A stretch of 17,026 nucleotides of DNA, from the NCBI GenBank assembly GCA_947628575.1, contig CANRAK010000024.1:1-17026 (forward strand), in the 5' to 3' direction. The stretch comes from an uncultured Clostridia bacterium. GTDB lineage: Bacteria; Bacillota; Clostridia; TANB77; CAG-465. Both the position numbers and the translations under genes were made by a program. Positions within the stretch are counted from its first letter, which is position 1, and each line of letters starts with the position of its first letter. A model generated the notes under the pieces. That model did not search any database. It was not told the origin of the DNA and saw only the letters and a list, made by a program, of their open reading frames with translations. Positions 1 to 7,759 of this stretch are shown piece after piece.

Positions 1-81
1 TCATATATTTCACCTAAAAACATTATATTACATTGTGAAACATTGTGCAATACTTTGAAAGAAAATTTGACAAAAAATTAA
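1..81 (+). other. Possible 3' end of an upstream reading frame cut by the window edge
   Basis: Frame 1 is open from the first base to a TAA at 79-81 and would encode about 26 C-terminal residues with two cysteines. I recognise no family. The stretch matters because it occupies the place where the body of mnmA would be expected, yet in no frame does it resemble MnmA. It may be the end of a gene on a neighbouring element, or simply a chance open frame, since only 26 codons are visible. Confidence 0.2.
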
Positions 82-230
82 GCATTCTTAATGCTTACAA
101 GGATTTTTCTTATTTAAAACTGTCAAATTCCCGAGTTGTTTTTGATGAACCACAAAGAGCTATAACTCCTGGACAATCTGCAGTCTTTTATGATGGAGAT
201 GTTGTTGTAGGTGGAGGAAAGATAGTATAA
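45..230 (+). pseudogene. mnmA: 3' fragment of tRNA 2-thiouridine(34) synthase gene mnmA
   Basis: MnmA thiolates U34 of the tRNAs for Lys, Glu and Gln. The last ~35 codons of this frame match the highly conserved C-terminus of the family: a VVFDEPQRAITPGQ core, then FYDGDVVVGGG just before the stop. The frame is closed upstream by stops at 15-17 and 36-38, and the part before about base 115 does not resemble MnmA (the KIRY-type strand expected there is missing in all three frames). Full MnmA is about 350-370 residues, so this is only its tail. The GTG at 45 is just the first possible start and has no ribosome binding site. I infer a displaced or decayed 3' end of mnmA, followed by the gene's own terminator. 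An assembly error at the contig edge is the main alternative. The family identity is secure; the pseudogene status is less so. Confidence 0.7.
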
Positions 231-240
231 AAAATAAATT

Positions 241-271
241 AGGCTATGTATTATATACGTAGCTTTTTTTT
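241..271 (+). terminator. Rho-independent terminator after the mnmA tail
   Basis: GCTATGTA (243-250) pairs with TACGTAGC (256-263) with one G-U pair and a five-base loop, followed by a run of eight T (264-271). It lies 12 bases after the mnmA stop and separates the fragment from the pilus operon. Confidence 0.8.
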
Positions 272-427
272 GCAAAAAAGTGCTATATGACAATAATATT
301 ACAAACTTGTGTGCTGTCGAAATATTCTTGTAAAGTAAATAGCACAAAAAAGTGTTTATCCTAAAATAAATAGAAAAATGTTATGCTTTTATGATAACAT
401 ATAAAATGTATTGTTAGGAGATGAAAA
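272..427 (+). promoter_or_regulatory. Leader / control region of the pilus operon
   Basis: This 156-bp gap must carry the promoter of the five-gene pilus operon, but no good sigma-A promoter is visible. The best -10-like hexamer is TATAAA at 400-405, with a poor -35. A 7-bp inverted repeat, ATGTTAT (378-384) and ATAACAT (394-400), sits just upstream of it and could be an operator. GTGCTAT (280-286) can pair with ATAGCAC (339-345), and the inner GTGCT (311-315) could pair with the same arm instead. CAAAAAAGTG occurs twice (273-282 and 345-354). I see no match to known c-di-GMP riboswitches. The presence of control elements is inferred; the repeats are seen. Confidence 0.35.
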
Positions 428-3400
428 GTGTTGAATTTATGCAAAAAAATTAATAAAGTAATTTTCAGTAAAGTATATAAGCTTTGTATAGCTATGTTTT
501 TCTGTATTTTAACTAGTACAACAATAATATTCCCTTGTGTTAGTGCTGTAAATATAGATAGTAATAAGGTTACTAAAATAGCAGACAAAGATACTATGGA
601 TACATATAAAGATAAATTAATAAATGAAACTAATGGAAGTAGATATGCAGGAAAAATATGGACAGATAAAAGTGTATTTACTGGAGATATTAAATTAGAT
701 ATGGAAACAGATGGATATACAGGAACTATCAGTAATGATGGTGAGTTTTTGCATGCTTTTTCAGCACTAGGAGCAAGCCAATCTTGGGTTGGACTTCCTC
801 CAGCTAAAACAGTAATTATAATAGATAATTCAGGTTCTATGTATACAAATAATCCAGATTTTAAAGATACAAGAGTATATAAAACTATTGCATCTGTAAA
901 TAAAGCGATAGATGAGCTAATGAGAGCAGGTTCATATAACGAAGTAGCAGTTGTATTATTTGGTAATGGAAAAAAGAACGGCGTAGAACAAGTAAATTAT
1001 AATACTGCCGAGGTAATTGTACCTATGGGACATTATCCTGTTAGTGAGGTTGAAGGTAATCCATATGAGTACTTAAAGTGTGGCTGGACTAAAAAAAATG
1101 ATGATACTGAACCAGATGAACCAGTGCAAGATTATTCTTTAGCTGCTACAGGTGCAGGATTTGTATATGTAGATAAAATGTATGTAAATAATAAATTTGA
1201 AGTAGATAATTCAGTAAGTAGTAATACAGGTCTAGCTAGATATGATATGTACAAAAATGGAACAACTAATATTCATGCAGGCTTTTATGTAGGATTTCAA
1301 GAACTATTAAAAGCTAAAAAAGATATAGTTATTGATGGATATAAATTTGGATATATTCCAAATATGGTTTGCTTAACAGATGGTGCTGCAACAGATATGA
1401 TAAATGGAGTATGGTCAAATTTTGGTATAGATAACGAGATTACAGCTAGAGGATATACAAATGATAGAGGAAACAAAAATGCAAAATATACAGAAGAATG
1501 GCGTGAAAATGCAACAAAATTCACATATGATTGGAATATGTATATGCATTTTATAGATAAAGATGGTAAACCTACTATAGAACAAGTAGGATATGGTGAT
1601 GGTTCATTAACTCCTGCTGGTGAAGGTGGAAGTGGTAAAGAGAATGTAAATCCTGGCGAGTTAGGTAGAGCAAATATGGTGGAATTTGCTGGGCAAGTTC
1701 GTTCAACACAGGCATCAATGCTACTTAATACTCTTTTAACAACTGGATATGCTAAAGCAGCTGTAAAGGAAGAATATGGCTCAGAGTGTAAAGTTTATAC
1801 AATATCTGTAGATATGACTGATCCAAGTGAAATAGATTTATTTGCTGATGATACTAATATAGCAAACGGTGACGATAAGATAACATCAAATCCACCTACA
1901 GTTAATCCAAATGAATATTTTAACAAAGAATGGTTAAAAGAAAAAGGTTATATTAATGAAGATGCAGATTTGGATCATCTAACTGAAGAGGATATGATTT
2001 ATGAACCATACTCAGTAGGAGCAGAAACTATTTTAGGAATATGCGATGCTGTTGATGCGTATAATGAATTTAAAAATAATCCAGACTCATATACTGCAAG
2101 AGATAAATTGAAATATTATTCTGTATACAGTGAAGTTAAAGGATTATATACAGATATGAATGATGATCAAAAAGTAACATATAAGGATAAGGAATATGAT
2201 GCAACTAAACCAATTGGACCAAGTCATGGTAATGCATATTTAATAACAGATACTTTTGATGATGTAACTTATCCAAGTTTAAAGCTAGGTGATGAAGAAA
2301 ATAATCCATATAATTTGACAAATGACGATATAGATGTTAACTATGTTACTAAAGCATATTATGCTAAAAGTGTATCAGATGTAACAGGCTCTATTGGTGC
2401 GGCTTTTGATGAAATAGTAGAAAGTATTAAAGAACCTGCATTTGTTCCTGTAAGTGGACTTAATGATTTTGGTATTAATTCGTCTTTAACATATGTTGAC
2501 CCTGTCGGACAATATATGGAAGTTAAAAATGTAAGTAAATTACTTTTATATGGAACTCTATATGATACTGTAAAAGCAGCTGTATATGATTATAACTTTA
2601 ATATTAATCATTTAGGTGAAAATCATAATAGTACAACTGGAAGTTTTGTACCAGGTTGGTATAAGGTAACTACACAACCTGATGGAAGCGAGAAAGTAGA
2701 ATATAGTGAAAATGATGGTTCGTTTGAAAATGGATGGACATATTACTTAAATGCAGATTTAGCAAAACAATATGTTCCAACACTAGATGTTAATGATAAT
2801 AATATATCGCAAAAGCAGCAAAATACTAAATATGTTTTCTATAGACTTGGAATAGATGCTGATAAGAGAAATGAAATTATTATGAATCCTGCTTATGGTG
2901 ATAGTGTACCTGCAACAGCAAATGAACTTAATTATAAAACATTCCCTGGACTATTTAAACTAAGTGATATACGTATATGGGTAGAAGATACAGGGGACTA
3001 TAAAGATGAGAATTTTGATAATGGTGGTATAGAAACAGACAGCGATTTCTTTGATGCGTTATATATTAATCTACCTGCTACATCAATACCACTTCAAGTA
3101 TCAAATATAACATTAGATGCACATGCAAATATAACAGGATATAAAACTAACTTAGGTGATAAAAAAGCTACAACACCATTTAGAGTATTTTACTCTGTAG
3201 GAATTAGTAAAGATATGCTAATAGATGATGGAAGAGAAATAGATTTATCTAAGATAGATGAAAAATATAGAAATACGCATATAAAAGATGGTGAGCTATA
3301 TTTATATTCAAACTATTATACTGGCTCTGTTTATGATAAATATATATCAGATACTCAAGAAGCTGAGTCAAGAGGAGATCCGTTAGTAACATTTTCACCT

Positions 3401-4249
3401 GGCTCAACTAATAGGTATTATATATTCCAGAAAAACTTAGCGTTATATAAAGAAGCATATAAAGTAGAAGAAGGTGGAAACTTAACACGTATAACTAATG
3501 ATGATGCATTATTCTTCGAAGGAGAGGGATATGATGGCGAATATCCTGGTGCAACAGAAAATGGAAATCCAAACGAAGAAGCTGTAAATGCAATAAGAGT
3601 TGCAATTGCTAGTGGTGATATTACAGCAGGACAAGTTGTTACACTAAAAGGTGATACAATTAAATATGGCGAAAATCCAAATTCAAATGATTTCTATTTC
3701 ATAGCGGGAGACTATTATGTACCTACAGGAGGAAATAGAGGAAAGAAAGTTAGACTTCTAGTTTCAAGAAGAGGTGCTGAATTTGGTTCGGGATTTTCAG
3801 AAGAATCTGTAAAAAGAGGAGAATATGTTTGTTGGATAGATTCAACAGAGACATATAAAGAAACTTATGATTTTGATGCAACAATTCCGCAAGATAAACG
3901 AGATGGTAACTGGATACTTGCAACTAAAATAGGTGGTCTTAGAGTTGGTGATTTACACCAAAGTATAGGTAGAAAAGAAAATAATGAAACAAATACTTCT
4001 AAGAACTTTTATCTACCAACTGTTGGTGGTATAACTGAAGATACAAATGATATAAGTTTAAATACTTATTTGGGTAATAATGGAATTATAAAATATAAAG
4101 TAGATACATGGGAAATACCTGAAGCCGGCGGAATCGGAACAGCAATCTACATTGTATCTGGTATGTTATTAATGATTATACCAAGTTTACTATATAAGAG
4201 AAATTGTTTTAAATTTCAAGAAAGGAGAAAAGAAAATGGTAAACATTAA
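428..4249 (+). CDS. Large vWA-domain, cell-wall-anchored surface protein (probable pilus tip adhesin)
   Basis: A 1273-residue secreted protein. An N-terminal hydrophobic signal segment (residues ~14-40, ending VSA) is followed by a vWA domain with a metal-ion-dependent adhesion site: DNSGS at 133-137, the MIDAS threonine in GTTNIHAGF near 279-280, and LTDGAA around 316-321. The vWA fold appears to run to about residue 670 and to contain large insertions. The remaining ~500 residues resemble the stalk of clostridial vWA pilus proteins. A YLGNNG segment precedes the sorting signal IPEAGG (1230-1235), then a hydrophobic helix and a basic tail. The motif departs from LPXTG by Ile for Leu and Ala for Thr. 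The start is GTG with AGGAG at 416-420. The gene overlaps the next by 14 bases. By analogy with RrgA-type tip proteins it would sit at the fibre tip and bind host or matrix ligands through the MIDAS metal. The role is inferred; vWA and anchoring are clear. Confidence 0.88.
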   Translation: MLNLCKKINKVIFSKVYKLCIAMFFCILTSTTIIFPCVSAVNIDSNKVTKIADKDTMDTYKDKLINETNGSRYAGKIWTDKSVFTGDIKLDMETDGYTGTISNDGEFLHAFSALGASQSWVGLPPAKTVIIIDNSGSMYTNNPDFKDTRVYKTIASVNKAIDELMRAGSYNEVAVVLFGNGKKNGVEQVNYNTAEVIVPMGHYPVSEVEGNPYEYLKCGWTKKNDDTEPDEPVQDYSLAATGAGFVYVDKMYVNNKFEVDNSVSSNTGLARYDMYKNGTTNIHAGFYVGFQELLKAKKDIVIDGYKFGYIPNMVCLTDGAATDMINGVWSNFGIDNEITARGYTNDRGNKNAKYTEEWRENATKFTYDWNMYMHFIDKDGKPTIEQVGYGDGSLTPAGEGGSGKENVNPGELGRANMVEFAGQVRSTQASMLLNTLLTTGYAKAAVKEEYGSECKVYTISVDMTDPSEIDLFADDTNIANGDDKITSNPPTVNPNEYFNKEWLKEKGYINEDADLDHLTEEDMIYEPYSVGAETILGICDAVDAYNEFKNNPDSYTARDKLKYYSVYSEVKGLYTDMNDDQKVTYKDKEYDATKPIGPSHGNAYLITDTFDDVTYPSLKLGDEENNPYNLTNDDIDVNYVTKAYYAKSVSDVTGSIGAAFDEIVESIKEPAFVPVSGLNDFGINSSLTYVDPVGQYMEVKNVSKLLLYGTLYDTVKAAVYDYNFNINHLGENHNSTTGSFVPGWYKVTTQPDGSEKVEYSENDGSFENGWTYYLNADLAKQYVPTLDVNDNNISQKQQNTKYVFYRLGIDADKRNEIIMNPAYGDSVPATANELNYKTFPGLFKLSDIRIWVEDTGDYKDENFDNGGIETDSDFFDALYINLPATSIPLQVSNITLDAHANITGYKTNLGDKKATTPFRVFYSVGISKDMLIDDGREIDLSKIDEKYRNTHIKDGELYLYSNYYTGSVYDKYISDTQEAESRGDPLVTFSPGSTNRYYIFQKNLALYKEAYKVEEGGNLTRITNDDALFFEGEGYDGEYPGATENGNPNEEAVNAIRVAIASGDITAGQVVTLKGDTIKYGENPNSNDFYFIAGDYYVPTGGNRGKKVRLLVSRRGAEFGSGFSEESVKRGEYVCWIDSTETYKETYDFDATIPQDKRDGNWILATKIGGLRVGDLHQSIGRKENNETNTSKNFYLPTVGGITEDTNDISLNTYLGNNGIIKYKVDTWEIPEAGGIGTAIYIVSGMLLMIIPSLLYKRNCFKFQERRKENGKH

Positions 4250-5894
4250 AAATAACAAAGTAATAGCTACATTATTAGTAGTACTATTAACAATTATATG
4301 TTCATTAACATGTATTGTTAAGGCAGAGTCAAAATATACAATAACAATATATGGAGCTGGACAAGGACATAGCTATTCAGCATATCAAGTGTTTGATGGC
4401 CTTTTAGATGCTGAAAAAACTGGTATATTAAGTAATATAAAATGGGGAAAAGGTGTAAATGCTGAAAATCTATTAATTCAGTTAAAAGCATCAAATGTTG
4501 AAGTTAATGAAAGAATATTAAATTCAGAAGGTACAGATAGTGTACCTTCTGGAAGCACAAAAACTATAGGTGAGATATTTAAAAATTGTACATATGCAAG
4601 AGACGTTGCACAAGTATTAGAGCTATATGAAAATGATTCAGATATGACTAAGGCTTTTGCTGAAATTGTAAATAGTAATCTAGGCACTGTATCTGCTACT
4701 TCAAGTTATGAGGGTAATGAATATAAAATTGAAGTTGAAAATGCAGGTTATTATTTCATTAAAGACTCAGATGATTTAACTGGTACAAATGAAGCTTATA
4801 CAAGATACATTTTACATGTTGCACGTGACCAAAAAATAAAGGTAAAAGGAAGTGTACCAACACTAGAAAAAACAGAAAGTCTTGATGGAAATGTAACATT
4901 TAAAGCACTAAGTGCTGAAATTGGTGATGTAATTAAGTATAGACTAGAAGGTACATTACCTACTACTTATGATGACTATACAACATATAAATATAAATTT
5001 ACTGATACACTTTCAACAGGACTTAAGTATGTTGATGGTAGTTTAAAAGTATATATAGTAGATAAAGATGGAACTGAACATGAAAATAATAGCTTTGAAG
5101 TTAAAATAAATGGACAAAATATAGAAGTATCTATTGAAAATTTAAAAGATATTACTGAGGTAACTAAAGATAGTAAAATAGTAGTTAAATATGATGCTAA
5201 GCTAACAGAAGATGCAGTTGTTGGTGGTGTAGGAAATGAAAATAAAGCACATTTAGAGTTTTCAAATAATCCAAATGCTGGTGGAAGTGAATCAACAGAA
5301 GATACACCTGAAGAGAAAGTAAAAGTATATACATATGAGTTAGATATAAATAAAGAAAATGGTAAAACAAAACAGGCTCTGCAAAATGTAGGATTTAAAT
5401 TATATAAAAAAGAAGGAGATAAAACATTATATGCTAAAGTAAATACTGATACAAATGCTCTTGAAGAATGGGTTGAGCAAATAGATGATGCAACTGAGCT
5501 ATTTACAGATTCAAATGGACATATTGCAGTAAAAGGATTAAAAGCAGGAGAATACTATCTTAAAGAAACAACTGTACTTGATGGATATAATAGTATAGAA
5601 GATATTAAATTAAAGATAGAAGAAGTTTTAATAGGAAATGAAGAAAATGAATTTACTCAGTCTTTAGATAGTCTTTCATTAAAAGTTACAGTTACAGATA
5701 ATGGTAATTCAAATGAAACAACAATTAATGGAGATGTATCAAATGGTAGTGTTGAAGCTACAATATTAAATTATCCTGGTACATTACTACCTGGAACTGG
5801 TGGAATAGGTACTATAATATTCTATGTAATAGGTGGATTATTAATAGTTGGTTCTGCATTATTCCTAATTAGAACAAAAAGTTTAAATAAATAA
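4236..5894 (+). CDS. Isopeptide-forming fimbrial subunit, LPGTG-anchored (probable major pilin)
   Basis: A 552-residue precursor with a signal peptide (1-30, cleavage after VKA). An N-terminal pilin domain (~33-200, opening with a YTITIYGAGQGHSYSAYQ-like strand) is followed by KGSVPTLEK (204-212), which resembles the lysine-bearing linker of SpaH/EbpB-like fimbrial proteins. Next come a fimbrial D2-type domain (~215-350, ending in the FSNNPN signature) and a C-terminal CnaB domain (~366-512). The CnaB domain has a likely intramolecular isopeptide set of Lys373, Glu444 (in YYLKET) and Asn512. The sorting signal is LPGTG (518-522) with a hydrophobic helix and basic tail. AAAGGAG at 4221-4227 precedes the ATG inside the previous gene, so the two are probably coupled in translation. 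The following class C sortase makes this the best candidate for the polymerised backbone. Which lysine links the subunits cannot be shown from the sequence. Confidence 0.87.
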   Translation: MVNIKNNKVIATLLVVLLTIICSLTCIVKAESKYTITIYGAGQGHSYSAYQVFDGLLDAEKTGILSNIKWGKGVNAENLLIQLKASNVEVNERILNSEGTDSVPSGSTKTIGEIFKNCTYARDVAQVLELYENDSDMTKAFAEIVNSNLGTVSATSSYEGNEYKIEVENAGYYFIKDSDDLTGTNEAYTRYILHVARDQKIKVKGSVPTLEKTESLDGNVTFKALSAEIGDVIKYRLEGTLPTTYDDYTTYKYKFTDTLSTGLKYVDGSLKVYIVDKDGTEHENNSFEVKINGQNIEVSIENLKDITEVTKDSKIVVKYDAKLTEDAVVGGVGNENKAHLEFSNNPNAGGSESTEDTPEEKVKVYTYELDINKENGKTKQALQNVGFKLYKKEGDKTLYAKVNTDTNALEEWVEQIDDATELFTDSNGHIAVKGLKAGEYYLKETTVLDGYNSIEDIKLKIEEVLIGNEENEFTQSLDSLSLKVTVTDNGNSNETTINGDVSNGSVEATILNYPGTLLPGTGGIGTIIFYVIGGLLIVGSALFLIRTKSLNK

Positions 5895-5918
5895 TAACGC
5901 TACTAGAAGGAGAGGCTT

Positions 5919-6797
5919 ATGAAAAAAAACGTATCTAATATTATCATAGTATTGTGTTTTATTATAGGAGTGGCTTTAATATTATATCCAACTATTAGTA
6001 ATTATTATAATTCTTTACATCAATCTAAAGTTATTGCAGGTTATATTGAAAAAGTTAATAATTTAGATAGTGAAGAATATTACAAAATAATGGATAAGAT
6101 AAAAGAATATAATAAATATTTATTTGAACTAACAGAAAATAATGTTTTAACTTTTGATAAAAAAATAGATATTTTAGAAGAACTTGAAATATTAGATGGC
6201 AATATAGGATATATTGAAATTCCAAAAATAAAAATTATTGAGCCTATATACTATGGCTCAAGTCAGGAAATTCTTCAAGTATCCGTTGGGTTATTAGAAG
6301 GAAGCTCTTTTCCAACAGGAGAAGATTCAACACATACAGTTCTACTTGGACATAGAGGGCTACCTTCTTCTAAACTATTTACAGACTTAGATAAATTAGC
6401 TATAGGTGATGTATTTTATGTGAATGTTTTATCTCAAAAAGTGGTATATGAAGTTGACCAAATTGAAGTAGTAACACCAGATAAAGTAGATTATTTAAAA
6501 ATTGAAGAAGGAAAGTCGTATGCTACTTTAGTTACTTGTACTCCTTATGGTATAAATTCACATAGGCTACTTGTTAGAGGGCATAAGACAGATATTATAG
6601 ATAAAAGAAATCAAGATATAGATAATAACCAAGAAGATAATAAGAACAATAATATATGGAAAATAATAGTTATTGTTATAGTTATTTTGGTAGTTTGCAT
6701 AATAGCATATATTATATATAAAAAGAAATTTAAAAATAAAATATCTAAAACTAGGTATATAAAAAATAATTCAAAAATAAAGCAAAAAAATAAGTGA
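5919..6797 (+). CDS. Class C (pilin-polymerising) sortase
   Basis: A 292-residue membrane transpeptidase. It has an N-terminal helix (~6-26), a helical region where the class C lid should lie (~60-92), the catalytic barrel, and a C-terminal helix (~247-267) with a very basic tail, which is the two-helix topology of class C. Catalytic residues are His145 (LLGHRG), Cys207 (TLVTCTPYGINSHRLLVRG) and Arg216, nine residues after the Cys as in pneumococcal SrtC enzymes. The DPF/DPW lid motif of typical class C sortases is not visible before DGNIGYIEIP. An Asn/Asp-rich linker (~231-246) joins the barrel to the last helix. AAGGAGAGG lies just before the ATG, 24 bases after the pilin gene. It should cleave the pilin sorting signal and join it to a lysine of the next subunit. 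The class call is confident; its exact substrates in this locus are inferred. Confidence 0.93.
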   Translation: MKKNVSNIIIVLCFIIGVALILYPTISNYYNSLHQSKVIAGYIEKVNNLDSEEYYKIMDKIKEYNKYLFELTENNVLTFDKKIDILEELEILDGNIGYIEIPKIKIIEPIYYGSSQEILQVSVGLLEGSSFPTGEDSTHTVLLGHRGLPSSKLFTDLDKLAIGDVFYVNVLSQKVVYEVDQIEVVTPDKVDYLKIEEGKSYATLVTCTPYGINSHRLLVRGHKTDIIDKRNQDIDNNQEDNKNNNIWKIIVIVIVILVVCIIAYIIYKKKFKNKISKTRYIKNNSKIKQKNK

Positions 6798-6811
6798 GGT
6801 GATATAAGATT

Positions 6812-7759
6812 GTGCATAAAAGTCGTAATATAATAAAATGCATTGTAATGCTAATAGTTTTATTTCAGTTACATGTTGTTTTGGCTGTACCAATTGTAAC
6901 AAATAATATGCCAAAAATAGATAAAACTAGAACAGCAAATCTTACTATCATTTTTGCTGATACCGAACAAAATGCATTAGCTAATGCAAAATTTAAAGTA
7001 TATAAAATTGCAGATATATCTGAGGTTGGTGCATATACAACAGTAGATAAATTCAAAGAATATAATTTTACATATGATTTTCAGGACCAACAAGGTTGGA
7101 ATGAGTTATTAGATACTGTATCAGAATGTGTAGAAAATAATAATTTAGCTTGTGATAATGAGATATATACAAATGAAAATGGTATAGCAAAAATTGAAAA
7201 TATGGATTTAGGGTTATATTTTGTTTCTGCTGAGAATTTAGTAGTAGGAGCTAGAACTTATACTCCACAAAACTTCTTTGTAAGTCTTCCAGATATGAAG
7301 GAACAAGATGTTTGGGAATATGATGTTAGTATATATCCAAAATACACATTAGATATAGACGATTCAAAAATAACAGATAAACGTGTAATAAAAAAATGGA
7401 TGGACGAAGGATATAGTGAAAATAGACCTAGTAAAATAAAAGTTTCATTATTAAAAAATGGCGTGTTATATGATGAAGTTATTTTAAGTGATGAGAATGA
7501 TTGGACATATACATGGAAAGATTTAGATGACACCTATGAATGGTCAGTATATGAAACTATGGACGATATTAGTAGCACTAAATATAGAAATGATATATCA
7601 TATGAAAATGATACCTTCTATATTACTAATATATATAATGTACCTTTAGCAGATACTGGTCAGTTATGGTGGCCTGTACCTATATTAATTGGTAGTGGCT
7701 TAGTTTTAATTGCTATTTCATTAGTTTGTAAAAGAAGAGAAAAGAAGATATATGAGTAA
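6812..7759 (+). CDS. CnaB-type pilin with YPK motif and LADTG sorting signal (ancillary/base, or second backbone subunit)
   Basis: A 315-residue precursor with a signal peptide (~1-25). The first CnaB-like domain (~42-178) ends in WEYDVSIYPK; YPK is at 175-177 and closely resembles the pilin motif whose lysine joins subunits in SpaA-type backbones. The second domain (~187-276) is a classical Cna_B module: KKW near 194-196 (Lys194 the likely isopeptide lysine), Glu248 in YEWSVYE, and Asn273 in ITNIY. The sorting signal LADTG (279-283) precedes a hydrophobic helix and a KRREKK tail; Ala replaces the usual Pro. The start is GTG 6812 with GAGGTGAT at 6796-6803. It lies 14 bases after the sortase stop and overlaps the next gene by 8 bases. 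Its small size and place near the end of the operon favour a base/anchor subunit, but the YPK motif allows a polymerising role. Confidence 0.82.
   Translation: MHKSRNIIKCIVMLIVLFQLHVVLAVPIVTNNMPKIDKTRTANLTIIFADTEQNALANAKFKVYKIADISEVGAYTTVDKFKEYNFTYDFQDQQGWNELLDTVSECVENNNLACDNEIYTNENGIAKIENMDLGLYFVSAENLVVGARTYTPQNFFVSLPDMKEQDVWEYDVSIYPKYTLDIDDSKITDKRVIKKWMDEGYSENRPSKIKVSLLKNGVLYDEVILSDENDWTYTWKDLDDTYEWSVYETMDDISSTKYRNDISYENDTFYITNIYNVPLADTGQLWWPVPILIGSGLVLIAISLVCKRREKKIYE

Noticed and set aside
272..427. Invertible promoter (phase-variation switch) before the pilus operon
   Set aside because: The longest inverted repeats are 7 bp, far shorter than the roughly 20-bp repeats used by known clostridial switches, and no recombinase gene is in view.
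272..427. c-di-GMP or other known riboswitch in the pilus leader
   Set aside because: I found none of the conserved GEMM-type core motifs and no classical anti-terminator/terminator pair before the start codon.
123..588. Minus-strand open frames of about 75 codons across the mnmA tail and the pilus leader
   Set aside because: They lack ribosome binding sites, cross the mnmA terminator and the start of the vWA gene, and have the low-complexity Ile/Leu/Ser content of antisense to AT-rich DNA.
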